A stretch of 38,474 nucleotides of DNA from Listeria valentina (GTDB taxonomy: Bacteria > Bacillota > Bacilli > Lactobacillales > Listeriaceae): assembly GCF_011800755.1 (NCBI RefSeq), contig NZ_JAATJW010000022.1:1-38474 (forward strand), written 5' to 3'. Below the pieces are notes generated by a model. It had not been told where the DNA came from and searched no databases. It saw only the letters and a program-made list of their open reading frames with translations. The translations under genes were made by a program, and so were the position numbers. Shown piece after piece: positions 1-7,865 of this stretch (position 1 is its first letter; each line of letters opens with the position of its first letter).

Positions 1-1115
1 TATATACACTTAGTATTTCACTGCCTTCTGAACTTTCACCATAAAAAAGATAATATAGGGGGTATGCAGAAACAGCTATAAAAATGCATAATGGTAGAGT
101 AATTAAAAGATACGTTACAATAATTGTAGAAAATTGATTATTCATTTTTCTTATTTCATTTTTTGCATAATGAGCTGTAAATAAGGGGACAATACTCATG
201 GAAAATGAGACAGAAAAAGTGTTTGGAATCATTATTAGTTTTTGAGTACTAAAATTCACTATTGATAAAAGGTTTATGGCTTCTTGAGGAGAGACACCTT
301 GATTGATTAAGATTTTTGGGAATGAAAACAAGTCAATTTGCTGATATAGTGAAAAAGCAATGCCAACTAAAACAAATGGAATTGCAGAAATAATTACATC
401 TTTAAATAGCTTCCGAAAAGAAATAATTGGATAACTATCTTTGCAATGATAAATTTCCTTTTTTTTTTGACTTATTGAATCTAATTATTAGATATATTAA
501 GCTAAAAAGCGCTCCAATGAAAGCTGAAAATGTTGCTAAGCTGATTGCGATTGTAATATCTGTATTAAAGACATGTAATGCTAAAAAAGTAGAGCATAGC
601 AAAAATACTACTCTGGAAATTTGTTCTATTATTTGTGACATTGAGGATGGGGTCATATCATAGTTCCCTTGAAAGTACCCCCTGAATAAGCTTATAGTGG
701 GAATAATTAATAATGCAAAACTAGTTGAACGAATAACAGTAGAAATTTGAGTTGCAGAAAAAACGCCCTGTGTGCTTTGAAGACTTCCAAATAATGGAGC
801 AAATAAATACATGCAACCAAAGCTTAAAATACCACTTATAATCATAATAAGAAGCCCAGATTTGAATAATTTTTCACTGTTTTTGGGTTGGCTTAAAGAG
901 TTATAAAAAGAGATATGTTTAGATATGGCGAGAGGGATACCAGCGGTTCCAATACTCAAAAATATAGTATAAGGTACATAGCCATATTGATAAAGTGCTG
1001 AATTTCGCTCTCCGCCTATAATTGCATAAAAAGGAATAACATAAAGTATACCTATAATTCTAGATATCATAGACCCGGAAGTTAAAATTGCAGTTCCTCT
1101 AAAAAGATTGTTCAT
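1..1115 (-). pseudogene. MVF/SpoVB-like polysaccharide flippase, frameshifted and cut by window edge
   Basis: The ATG at 1115 opens a multi-pass membrane protein with the look of the MATE/MVF (MurJ, SpoVB, Wzx-type) lipid-linked flippases: an N-terminal Arg-Gly followed by hydrophobic segments and a conserved region ending FRGYFQGNYDMTPSS near residues 165-180. The reading frame stops at 435 after 226 residues. However, the next frame stays open from the A-run at 459-468 to base 1 and encodes matching membrane sequence (for example SYPIISFRKLFKDV, then several hydrophobic helices). Reading nine A instead of ten would join both halves into one protein of at least 370 residues; the family is usually about 450-550. 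The break is therefore a frameshift: mutation, sequencing error or slippage. A weak Shine-Dalgarno (TGAGGAA) precedes the start. It lies downstream of a small peptide gene and a hairpin. The lipid or peptide substrate is unknown. Confidence 0.78.
459..468 (-). repeat. A10 homopolymer at the frameshift point
   Basis: Ten consecutive A on the minus strand (T on the plus strand) lie inside the flippase gene. The upstream frame is TCA-AAA-AAA-AAA-GGA; the downstream open frame needs a run of 9 or 12 A. Runs of nine or more A are known to allow polymerase slippage, so some full-length product may still be made. Confidence 0.85.
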
Positions 1116-1146
1116 TTAAAATCATTCCTCAATATCAAAATTTCTG

Positions 1147-1190
1147 AAATAAGCAGATGCGTCACAAGGTGACGCACCTGCTTATTTTTA
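1147..1190. terminator. Long hairpin between peptide gene and flippase gene
   Basis: Arms 1147-1165 and 1169-1187 pair over 19 positions with one mismatch and a 3-base loop. Seen from the minus strand the tail is UUAUUUC, a weak U-tract, so partial termination (attenuation) between the peptide gene and the flippase gene is plausible. From the plus strand the tail is a better U-tract. The hairpin overlaps the stop codon of the peptide gene. Confidence 0.7.
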
Positions 1191-1313
1191 AATAGCATAG
1201 TTTCCCCAAGCTACTTCCCAAAAGGCTTTATTAAAAGCTTTTCCGAATTTTTTGACTCCAGACCAAAATCCTGGAGCAACAATTGCTTCTAACTTCTCTA
1301 CTTTAAAATTCAT
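1188..1313 (-). CDS. 41-residue cationic, Trp-rich peptide; candidate bacteriocin or RiPP precursor
   Basis: ATG at 1313 lies 9 bases after a good AGAGGTG ribosome binding site, and a TATAAT box sits at 1350-1355. The product has 41 residues. Residues 1-15 form a leader-like stretch with the motif LEAIVAPG; residues 16-41 start FWSGVKKFGKAF and are rich in Trp, Phe and Lys with only one acid, spacing like an amphipathic helix. There is no cysteine and no double-glycine leader. The LEAxxAPG motif recalls leaders of daptide-type precursors as I remember them, but no modification enzyme is visible here; any further cluster genes would lie left of the window. Alternatives are an unmodified leaderless bacteriocin, a signalling peptide or a membrane-active toxin. 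That the gene is real is well supported by its RBS, promoter and following hairpin; its function is inference. Confidence 0.62.
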   Translation of the reverse strand: MNFKVEKLEAIVAPGFWSGVKKFGKAFNKAFWEVAWGNYAI

Positions 1314-1349
1314 GATGTCATTCACCTCTCTTCATGATGTAATGAAGTT

Positions 1350-1355
1350 ATTATA
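1350..1355 (-). promoter_or_regulatory. -10 box for the peptide gene
   Basis: A consensus TATAAT on the minus strand lies 36 bases upstream of the peptide ATG. No good -35 is found 17 bases upstream (CTTTAT), so the promoter may need an activator or be weak. Confidence 0.45.
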
Positions 1356-1464
1356 CAACAATCATTTTGAAAATAAAGATTAAATTGAAAAATAAGATAA
1401 GAAAGTAAGATTTATTTATATTTGTTAACAAAATCGACAAAAAATACACTTGATTTATTCTGTT

Positions 1465-3495
1465 TTATGCAGGAGCATCTTCAAGAATCCAGCGAATGGC
1501 TCCTTGATATTGTTCTGCTTTTGCTGCTCCTGGAGGGGTTTGTATATAAAATCCCTCATCTTTTGACCAGGAAACATCATATAAACCTTCAATGTCTTTA
1601 CTTTTTTTGGCAAAGACAATCACGTCATCTTGACTAGTTACATTTTGATCGGATTGTCCTTTTTGGCGAAAGATGAGTTTGCTATCAAGCGGGCGCCCCT
1701 TTTGATCAGATAATGGTATGGCTAGCTGCGCTTTTACTTGCCACTTTGCGCCGCCTTTTCGTGTGTCTTTAACAACTAATTTCCAATCCGGATCCGCTTG
1801 CCTTGATTCGGTTAGCTGACCAGAAATTTTGAGTGATTGGAAAGCAAAAGTATCCGGAATCGCATGAAAAGCAAGCTCACGTTTAAGAACCGTCACAGTT
1901 GCAGTCTGTTCAGCCAGTCCATTCTTGAAGAGAATTTTTTGCGGTCCGAGATTTTGTGTGTTAACACTTCCTGTAACCATGCTAGGGGCAAATGGAATTG
2001 GTAAATTATCGTCATCAGTTGCCGAGATGAAATTGGTTCTAGGATCCCAACTTTCACCTATTCCAATAAGTGTGTCCTTGGCCTTGATTGTACGTAATGA
2101 CTTTGCCCAAACATAGGTGCCAGCCATTGTTGCTCCATCATACTTGCTTGAAAGCTGACTAGAAGTTACGCTTTTTTCTTCGGTATTTTCACGCCGCCAT
2201 TTTCCAAAATAAGGAAGTTCAGTAGGGGGAACAACAAGGCCAACGCTACTCCAACCTCCAAAAGTTGTTTCAGGTCCTAAACTAAGGCGCGAAAGGTTGT
2301 TTGCCCCGTAGAGCATTTGAATAGCGGAAAAGCCTTTTTGCATTTTCCACTTAGATAAGTCTAAATCAGTTAGTGATTTGTTATCATAAAACATAAAGTC
2401 AAAGGTTTTCACTTTTTTTAAATTCCAGTCGCCAAATTTTACAGTTTGTAGACTGGAATTGTTATAAAACATGCTTCGCATCCTTGTCACGTTACTTGTG
2501 TCCCAAGTAGATAAATCTAAGGTAACTAAAGAGGTATCATTTGAAAACATTCCACCCATACTGGTGACAGCTGAGGTATTGATTAAATCTAAGTTTTTAA
2601 TTTCGGTTAGCTCAGTAAGTGAGCCGAAAAGCCCACTCACATCTCCTTGAAGAACAACTGGCCCTTCAATAATGATCTTACGAACTGGAGAATACCTGGA
2701 GCTCCACGGACTTATTGCCGAAGATGTACCCTCCACTGGATCCACTGCTAGTACCTTATCGGAAATAGTGCCCGCTTCAATATGTAGTGTATAATCAGAA
2801 TCAAGATACCAATAACAAGTCTCAAGAGTTCCTTGCCGGATAGGATTAGTCGCCGCTGCCCGACTTTGAAATAAGTCATCTGCCGATTTTTTAGGTAAGG
2901 TTCCCTTATTTTGAGCGGTCTTCTGATTGACAGAATCAGCTTTATTTTGAGGAGTTTTTTCGTCCTTGCTAGAATCGGAAGGCTTGCTTTGAGCTTCCTT
3001 CATGGGTTCCTTACTCGTTGCTGCAGGAACTTGTTGTGATTCCACTTGTTTTTTTGGTGATGCCGAAGAAACGCCAGAAGAAATGTTGATAGAAACATTT
3101 CTAGATGTGACTTCTTTATCATCGCGAATGGAAGAAGCTGTCAGTGTGTATGTAGCATCAGTGGCTGATTTCAGGCGTAATGAGATCTTTTTAGATTTTG
3201 GATCCGTCCACGCAATGGTTAGTTGATGCTTTACTTTGTCTTGAGTTACACTACCGTTTCCACTATCTACACCTTCATAGTCCAAGCCGGATGGGAGTTT
3301 TATAAAAGATTCTGTATCCGCGGGATTCGTGTCACTTAGATTAATTAAGAAAGTTTCATTTTTTTCATAAGTATTTTTGTTTGTTTGAATTGTCAAATCA
3401 GATACAGTCAAATTGGCTGCATCAAATTTTGCTACGTTGATAAAGCCAAGGAAAAGGATCATGAAAATAGCAAAAAAGAAGTATTTATTTTTCAA
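1465..3495 (-). CDS. Secreted BspA-type LRR surface protein with C-terminal WxL domain
   Basis: The 676-residue product starts with TTG at 3495, eight bases after a GAGGGGG ribosome binding site. A signal peptide covers about residues 1-26. A beta-rich domain follows (27-140), then a Ser/Lys/Gln-rich linker (about 145-205). A DUF285/BspA-type repeat region follows (about 225-440), with repeats of the form TLDLSTWDTSNVTRMRSMF. Next come a bacterial Ig-like segment (about 465-555) and a C-terminal WxL domain, with a first motif GGAKWQVKAQL and a final RWILEDAP near the end. WxL domains attach proteins non-covalently to peptidoglycan; there is no LPXTG motif or C-terminal membrane anchor. WxL proteins are usually encoded beside a DUF916 partner and an LPXTG protein, and neither is seen here, so it is an orphan. 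A role in adhesion or surface binding is inferred from the domains. Confidence 0.88.
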   Translation of the reverse strand: MKNKYFFFAIFMILFLGFINVAKFDAANLTVSDLTIQTNKNTYEKNETFLINLSDTNPADTESFIKLPSGLDYEGVDSGNGSVTQDKVKHQLTIAWTDPKSKKISLRLKSATDATYTLTASSIRDDKEVTSRNVSINISSGVSSASPKKQVESQQVPAATSKEPMKEAQSKPSDSSKDEKTPQNKADSVNQKTAQNKGTLPKKSADDLFQSRAAATNPIRQGTLETCYWYLDSDYTLHIEAGTISDKVLAVDPVEGTSSAISPWSSRYSPVRKIIIEGPVVLQGDVSGLFGSLTELTEIKNLDLINTSAVTSMGGMFSNDTSLVTLDLSTWDTSNVTRMRSMFYNNSSLQTVKFGDWNLKKVKTFDFMFYDNKSLTDLDLSKWKMQKGFSAIQMLYGANNLSRLSLGPETTFGGWSSVGLVVPPTELPYFGKWRRENTEEKSVTSSQLSSKYDGATMAGTYVWAKSLRTIKAKDTLIGIGESWDPRTNFISATDDDNLPIPFAPSMVTGSVNTQNLGPQKILFKNGLAEQTATVTVLKRELAFHAIPDTFAFQSLKISGQLTESRQADPDWKLVVKDTRKGGAKWQVKAQLAIPLSDQKGRPLDSKLIFRQKGQSDQNVTSQDDVIVFAKKSKDIEGLYDVSWSKDEGFYIQTPPGAAKAEQYQGAIRWILEDAPA

Positions 3496-3786
3496 AGTTT
3501 GTGTCCCCCTCTTTCTGCTTCGTTGCTTTACCCAAAAAGCACACCTTCATGATAACAATTGGACTCAGAAATAAGCTGGTACTTAGTTACAATATATCGT
3601 ACAAAAGATGAATGTTTTGTGGCGATTTATTTCTCGGCAAGCTGAATAGAAATAGGATATAAGAATAGAAGGAAAAGTCTAACCGCAAGCTGGGGCTAGT
3701 CGCATTGAGAAATAGTTCTGATACTAAGTTTCTTTTAGTCAAAGTGAGTCAAACAAAGTACGGAAAGTGCTTGCGTTTTTGAAGTG

Positions 3787-3826
3787 TATATATTAATATG
3801 TGTATATAAACATATATTAATATATA
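3787..3826. repeat. AT-rich imperfect inverted repeat
   Basis: Arms around TATTAATATG and CATATATTAATA, separated by about nine bases, face each other across 3787-3826, with one two-base insertion in the right arm. It could be a second binding site for the ArsR-family repressor or simply an AT-rich cruciform. Confidence 0.4.
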
Positions 3827-3843
3827 AAACAAGTTCACTAAAG

Positions 3844-3873
3844 TTGCGCAAACCCTACTAGTCACGCTATCAT
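3844..3873 (+). promoter_or_regulatory. Candidate promoter of the metal-resistance operon
   Basis: TTGCGC (3844-3849) and TATCAT (3868-3873) are spaced 18 bases apart. The palindromic operator begins four bases downstream, so a bound repressor would cover the transcription start. Confidence 0.45.
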
Positions 3874-3876
3874 ATG

Positions 3877-3894
3877 ATTATATGAACATATAAT
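3877..3894. promoter_or_regulatory. Perfect 8-2-8 operator palindrome for the ArsR/SmtB repressor
   Basis: ATTATATGAACATATAAT is a perfect inverted repeat with a 2-base centre. It lies just before the ribosome binding site (GGAGTG) of the repressor gene. Its ATATGAACATAT core resembles the known 12-2-12 operators of CzrA/SmtB/CadC regulators. Confidence 0.75.
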
Positions 3895-3912
3895 AATGGA
3901 GTGTGAACGGCT

Positions 3913-4215
3913 ATGGAAAATCATTCAAAACTAGACGAAGAAACGTTGCTAGATGTTACACAAATTTTTAAGGCGCTATCGGATCCAACACGTGTCCAAA
4001 TTTTGAACCTCCTGCAAGAGCGGGAGTATTCTGTGAATGAAATTGCGCGTACCCTATCGTTTAATCAAACGACAGTTTCTCATCAGTTGCGTTTTTTAAA
4101 GAACTTACGACTGGTAAAATCACGGCGAGAAGGTACGACGATTTACTATTCACAAGATGATCACCACGTGCTCGAACTACTCAAACAAGCGATTCATCAC
4201 GTTGAACATAGGTAA
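3913..4215 (+). CDS. ArsR/SmtB-family zinc-type metal-sensing repressor (CzrA-like)
   Basis: This 100-residue winged-helix protein has the family length and the ArsR recognition region ([10 protein letters not shown] at 22-31; [18 protein letters not shown] at 51-68). Its last helix carries Asp83, His85, His96 and His99, which reproduce the D-x-H-x10-H-x-x-H spacing of the alpha-5 zinc site of Staphylococcus CzrA. There is no cysteine, so the alpha-3 CadC-type cadmium/lead site is absent; this argues for Zn/Co sensing. In this family, metal binding releases the DNA. The perfect palindrome 19 bases upstream of its start and the metal ATPase 31 bases downstream make an autoregulated metal-resistance operon the simplest reading. 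Confidence 0.92.
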   Translation: MENHSKLDEETLLDVTQIFKALSDPTRVQILNLLQEREYSVNEIARTLSFNQTTVSHQLRFLKNLRLVKSRREGTTIYYSQDDHHVLELLKQAIHHVEHR

Positions 4216-4246
4216 ATCGAGGCGCCTAAGCTAGGAGAGGATTACG

Positions 4247-6337
4247 ATGACAGAGTACAGGCTAACAGGACTTTCATGTGCCCACTGTTCTGAAAAACTG
4301 GAGCGAGAAATTCAGAATTTAAACCATGGAAGTGAGGCAAAAATTTTTTATAACACATCCAAATTAATGCTTCCGGATGGAATCCCACTTGCCACGGTTG
4401 AAAAAATTCTAAAAACAGAAAATGTAGCGATTGTGAAGCCGAATGAAGGACATTCAGAAGATGCGCATGAGCATGGGAATGATAAGAAACTTTTGATTCA
4501 ACTGGGTATTTCAACCGTACTTTTCATTGTGGCACTTGTTCTTGGGAATAAAATCCCTTGGATTGCTTCTTTTACCATCTACTTAGCAGCTGCAGGACTT
4601 AGTGGCTATCAAACTTTCTTTAAAGGCCTTAAAAACCTTTTCCGATTGAAATTTACGATTGATACACTGATGACAGTTGCTTTGATAGGGGCCTTTGCCA
4701 TTGGAGATTATAAAGAAGGAACCGTTGTTGCGATTTTGTTTGGCTTAAATGAATACTTAGAAGGCTTCGGAATGCGTCAAGCGAGAAAATCCATGTCGGA
4801 ACTTTTAAAAGTAGCACCTAAAACGGCCAATGTACTCGTGGATGGCAAAGTGAGCCAAATCCCGATTTCGAAATTGCGATTGCGGGATGTGGTCTTGATT
4901 CGTGCAGGCGAAAAAGTGCCCTCAGATGCAACGATCATTGAAGGCGCTAGTTCCTTTAACGAAGCAGCGATTACCGGGGAATCCATGCCGGTTGAAAAGC
5001 AAATTGGAGATGCACTATTTGGCGGTTCCATTAACAATGAAGGAACGATTAAAGCTGAGATTTCGGCCTTGTATGAAGATTCTTCTCTTGCCAAAATTCT
5101 TCATTTGGTTGAAGAAGCACAAGAAACGAAGACGCCAACCGAGCTTTTCATCGATAAATTTGCACGCTACTATACGCCAGCAATTATGCTTTTCGCCGTG
5201 CTGATCGCGTTTGTTCCGCCACTTCTTTTCGGAGCAGACTTTTCAAAATGGCTTTATGAAGGGCTTGCAGTTCTAATTATCGGCTGTCCGTGCGCGCTTA
5301 TTCTCTCTTCGCCAGTTGCGATTGTGTCTGGGATCACTCGCAGCGCCAAAAATGGCGTGTTGATCAAAGGTGGCGTTTTCCTCGAACAACTCGGGAAAAT
5401 TAAGCAAATTGCCTTTGATAAAACAGGAACACTTACGAGCGGGAAACCCGTTGTGGCGGAATTGATCGCGTACGATGATCACTTCATGGATATCGCCTCG
5501 CGGATGGAAAACGATTCACTTCACCCGATTGCCTCAGCGATTATTCAAAAAGCGAAAAAGGATGGTGTGAAAATCGGCAAGATGGACTCGATGGAAACCA
5601 TCGCTGGAAAAGGCCTTACTGGCCGCTTAGAAGGCAACGCCTACTTTATGGGAAATGAAAGCCAGATTCCGGATGGGGCTTGGAGTGACAAGGCGCGTTC
5701 GGATGTGCAGACCTTGAAGCAAGCTGGCTACACGGTCGTTGTGGCAGCATCTGAATGGCAAATTCTCGGCATGTTCGGTATCCGCGATGCGCTTCGGCCA
5801 GAAAGCCGCGAACTCATTTCGGATTTGCATCAAATTGGCGTAACAAATACCATCATGCTGACCGGGGATCATGCGAAGACAGCCGAGAAAGTGGCATCGG
5901 AAATCGGGATGGACACTTATTATGCGGACTTATTGCCCGAGGAAAAACTGGATCGCATCCGGAAAATTCAATCCGAAACTGGGAAAGTGATGATGGTCGG
6001 GGATGGCATCAATGATTCGCCTGCGCTTGCTACAGCGGATCTTGGGATTGCCATGGGGAAAGGCACCGATAGCGCCATTGAAGTGGCCGATGTCGTCTTG
6101 ATGCAGGATCACTTGCTGAAACTCCCGATGACCATTCGGATCGCCAAAAAAGTTCGCAAAATTATTGGCTTTAACATTGCGTTTGCATTAGGGCTGAAAA
6201 TTTTGGCACTTCTTTTGACGCTGCCGGGCTTGCTGACACTTTGGATGGCAATCATGGCAGATATGGGAGCGACGATCATTGTGACGCTTCTCAGTTTGAC
6301 AATTTTAATTCGGTCGAAAGAAGAAAAAATCAAATAA
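4247..6337 (+). CDS. cadA: P1B-type zinc/cadmium-exporting ATPase (CadA/ZntA-like)
   Basis: The 696-residue product has the full P1B ATPase layout. A short N-terminal metal-binding domain carries C11-A-H-C14, and a His/Asp-rich linker (GHSEDAHEHG, about 68-77) follows. The actuator motif is AITGES, the transmembrane metal site is C347-P-C349, the phosphorylation motif is D391-KTGTLT, and the nucleotide-domain HP motif is SLHPIA. The hinge has GDGINDSPALATADLGIAMG. The CPC motif with a following DKTGTLTSGKP and a C-terminal helix pair fit the Zn/Cd/Pb group rather than copper exporters. It acts in the plasma membrane to pump divalent soft metals out. A strong AGGAGAGG site precedes the ATG, and it is co-transcribed with the upstream repressor. 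The precise metal is inferred from the repressor's zinc-type site. Confidence 0.93.
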   Translation: MTEYRLTGLSCAHCSEKLEREIQNLNHGSEAKIFYNTSKLMLPDGIPLATVEKILKTENVAIVKPNEGHSEDAHEHGNDKKLLIQLGISTVLFIVALVLGNKIPWIASFTIYLAAAGLSGYQTFFKGLKNLFRLKFTIDTLMTVALIGAFAIGDYKEGTVVAILFGLNEYLEGFGMRQARKSMSELLKVAPKTANVLVDGKVSQIPISKLRLRDVVLIRAGEKVPSDATIIEGASSFNEAAITGESMPVEKQIGDALFGGSINNEGTIKAEISALYEDSSLAKILHLVEEAQETKTPTELFIDKFARYYTPAIMLFAVLIAFVPPLLFGADFSKWLYEGLAVLIIGCPCALILSSPVAIVSGITRSAKNGVLIKGGVFLEQLGKIKQIAFDKTGTLTSGKPVVAELIAYDDHFMDIASRMENDSLHPIASAIIQKAKKDGVKIGKMDSMETIAGKGLTGRLEGNAYFMGNESQIPDGAWSDKARSDVQTLKQAGYTVVVAASEWQILGMFGIRDALRPESRELISDLHQIGVTNTIMLTGDHAKTAEKVASEIGMDTYYADLLPEEKLDRIRKIQSETGKVMMVGDGINDSPALATADLGIAMGKGTDSAIEVADVVLMQDHLLKLPMTIRIAKKVRKIIGFNIAFALGLKILALLLTLPGLLTLWMAIMADMGATIIVTLLSLTILIRSKEEKIK

Positions 6338-6344
6338 CTAGAAA

Positions 6345-6386
6345 GGGCGCCTGTTCGTTTCCTGCAAGGGGGAAAGGCGTCTTTTT
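6345..6386 (+). terminator. Terminator after the metal ATPase gene
   Basis: GGGCGCCT pairs with AGGCGTCT (two G-U pairs) and is followed by TTTTT. The loop is long (about 21 bases), so efficiency is uncertain. Confidence 0.55.
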
Positions 6387-6447
6387 GTCGAAAACTTTGG
6401 CTTTCTGTGGTAAAGTAAAGAACAAATAAGACTTTGGAGGGAAAGGT

Positions 6448-6834
6448 TTGAAACTCACGTCAACGCAAAAAACAGCCATCATCGCGGGCTTTATTCTGAT
6501 GCTTTTGGTCGCTATTCTTGGACTTTTATTTAATCAGTCGCTTGTTCTTGTTTCGCTACTTGGCATTGTGCAATTTATCTTGATTCAAGTGATTTGTTTT
6601 ATTTGGATTTATGCACCGATTCAAGCGGAACGACCTCGAAAACAAAAATTGTTTATTTGGGGGATCTTGCTTACGGCTGCAGTTCTTTTGATTATTGCTT
6701 TTATTGTGCCAGATAAATTTCGCTCTTATTCGGGCTTTATGATTGCACTCATCGGATATGCAGCTGCAGTTGTGATGCGTGAAGTGGAAAATACGAATCC
6801 TGCGAACAAAAAGCAACAAAGCAGCAAAAAATAA
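6448..6834 (+). CDS. Small four-helix membrane protein of unknown function
   Basis: The gene starts with TTG at 6448 after a strong GGAGGGAAAGG site. The 128-residue product has four hydrophobic segments (about 10-30, 33-55, 68-87, 93-110) and a basic, hydrophilic C-tail ending NKKQQSSKK. The segment between helices two and three (QAERPRKQK) is strongly basic and probably cytoplasmic. I do not recognise the family. It lies 18 bases upstream of an HD-domain gene and probably shares its transcript. The region before it (6387-6447) has only a weak promoter candidate. Confidence 0.75.
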   Translation: MKLTSTQKTAIIAGFILMLLVAILGLLFNQSLVLVSLLGIVQFILIQVICFIWIYAPIQAERPRKQKLFIWGILLTAAVLLIIAFIVPDKFRSYSGFMIALIGYAAAVVMREVENTNPANKKQQSSKK

Positions 6835-6852
6835 TCGAGAAGGAGTGTTAAG

Positions 6853-7506
6853 ATGGGAATTCATCAATATTTTCAAAGTTTATCGGATCTTGAAAACATT
6901 TATCGTTGTCCGGGAAAGTTTAAATATCAGGAGCATTCCGTCGCTGAACATTCTTTCAAAGTCACAAGTATTGCTCAATTTTTTGGGAACGTAGAAGAAA
7001 AAGCAGGAAATCAGGTCGATTGGCGGGCGCTTTATGAAAAAGCGCTAAACCACGATTATTCTGAACTTTTTATTGGCGACATTAAAACGCCTGTAAAATA
7101 TGCGACGGCAGAGCTCCGGGAAATGCTTTCCGAAGTGGAAGAAAGCATGACGCAAAATTTTATTGAGCGGGAAATCCCAAGTGAATTTCAAACGATTTAT
7201 CGTCATTTATTAAAAGAAGGCAAGGACGAAACGCTTGAAGGAAAAATTCTAGCAATTGCAGACAAAGTGGATTTATTATATGAATCATTCGGCGAAATCC
7301 AAAAAGGGAATCCGGAAAATGTTTTTGTTGAAATTTACAGTGAGGCGCTTGCAACGATTTATAAATATCAGGAGATGGCAAGTGTAAAATACTTTCTGGC
7401 AGAAATTCTGCCAGATATGCTACATGAAAAGGGAATCCGCAAAACCGAGCTTCCTGAATTAACGAATGCTATCACTGCTCAGGCTTTAAAGGACGATTTT
7501 AAGTAA
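6853..7506 (+). CDS. HD-domain phosphohydrolase, YfbR-like
   Basis: The 217-residue product has the HD-superfamily metal-binding pattern: YQEHSVAEHSFKV (residues 25-37) supplies the first histidines, NHDYSEL (about 67-73) the His-Asp pair, and ADKVD (about 138-142) the distal Asp. This arrangement and length resemble YfbR/HDDC2-type 5'-deoxynucleotidases, which remove phosphate from deoxynucleoside monophosphates. The substrate cannot be read from the sequence, so nucleotide hydrolysis is inferred from family knowledge. The ATG at 6853 follows an AGAAGGAGTG ribosome binding site. It sits 14 bases upstream of csbA, so the three small genes 6448-7769 look like one operon. Confidence 0.8.
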   Translation: MGIHQYFQSLSDLENIYRCPGKFKYQEHSVAEHSFKVTSIAQFFGNVEEKAGNQVDWRALYEKALNHDYSELFIGDIKTPVKYATAELREMLSEVEESMTQNFIEREIPSEFQTIYRHLLKEGKDETLEGKILAIADKVDLLYESFGEIQKGNPENVFVEIYSEALATIYKYQEMASVKYFLAEILPDMLHEKGIRKTELPELTNAITAQALKDDFK

Positions 7507-7520
7507 AGGAGAGGGGAAAC

Positions 7521-7769
7521 ATGGTAGATCAAATGCTTTCGGCTATTTTCTTTCCTGGACTTTTGGTCATCATGTTTGCGCGCATTACTTATAATCGCTA
7601 TATTGCGCTTCTTTTGATGGTGATCTTGATCGCGGCAAGTGTGAAGCTAGGTTACACGAGAACTTACCTGCTAATGATTTTAGACGCGTTATCGATGACG
7701 GCGGGTTTTGCTGTTGCAACGATCATGCTTAAGCGGCTAAAGGCAAGAGGAAAGCACATGGATAGGTGA
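7521..7769 (+). CDS. csbA: CsbA-like small membrane protein
   Basis: This 82-residue protein has hydrophobic segments at about 7-24, 27-45 and 50-70 and a basic tail (KRLKARGKHMDR). Length, pattern and the position directly before uvrB match CsbA of Bacillus and Listeria, a membrane protein placed in the general stress (sigma-B) regulon of Bacillus subtilis; its molecular function is not established. AAGGAGAGG precedes the ATG. I see no sigma-B type promoter (GTTT/GGGTAT pattern) directly upstream, so any stress control would have to act from the promoter of the upstream genes. Confidence 0.8.
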   Translation: MVDQMLSAIFFPGLLVIMFARITYNRYIALLLMVILIAASVKLGYTRTYLLMILDALSMTAGFAVATIMLKRLKARGKHMDR

Positions 7770-7800
7770 AAAATAACAAAAGTGATAAAATGAAAAAGAA

Positions 7801-7842
7801 AGAGAAAACGTGATCCGATGAGATGACGTTTTTTCGTTCTCT
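7801..7842 (+). terminator. Terminator after csbA
   Basis: GAAAACGT pairs with ACGTTTTTTC around a loop of about 14 bases, giving a U-rich 3' side. It separates the csbA transcript from the SOS-controlled uvrBA transcript. Confidence 0.6.
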
Positions 7843-7851
7843 ACAAAAAAC

Positions 7852-7865
7852 CGAAAATATGTTCG
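7852..7865. promoter_or_regulatory. LexA (SOS) box upstream of uvrB
   Basis: CGAAAATATGTTCG differs at one base from the palindromic Gram-positive LexA consensus CGAACATATGTTCG. It lies 95 bases before the uvrB start, followed by -10-like TAGAAT (7882-7887) and TAAAAT (7897-7902). SOS control of uvrBA is well known in Bacillus and Listeria. Confidence 0.88.

Larger units (their letters stand above)
3496..3912. other. Divergent intergenic region, 417 bases
   Basis: This gap separates the minus-strand WxL gene from the plus-strand metal repressor. It holds the WxL gene's ribosome binding site next to 3495, an AT-rich inverted repeat at 3787-3826, and the repressor's promoter and operator at 3844-3894. 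The stretch 3560-3780 shows no convincing ORF, RNA or hairpin. Confidence 0.6.

Noticed and set aside
1421-1432. TTTGTTAACAAA palindrome as a PrfA box
   Set aside because: The PrfA consensus is TTAACANNTGTTAA. This palindrome has a different core and lies about 70 bases from the nearest -10 box.
4777-6333. Several antisense ORFs inside the metal ATPase gene
   Set aside because: They are shadows of the real frame, without ribosome binding sites or recognisable products.
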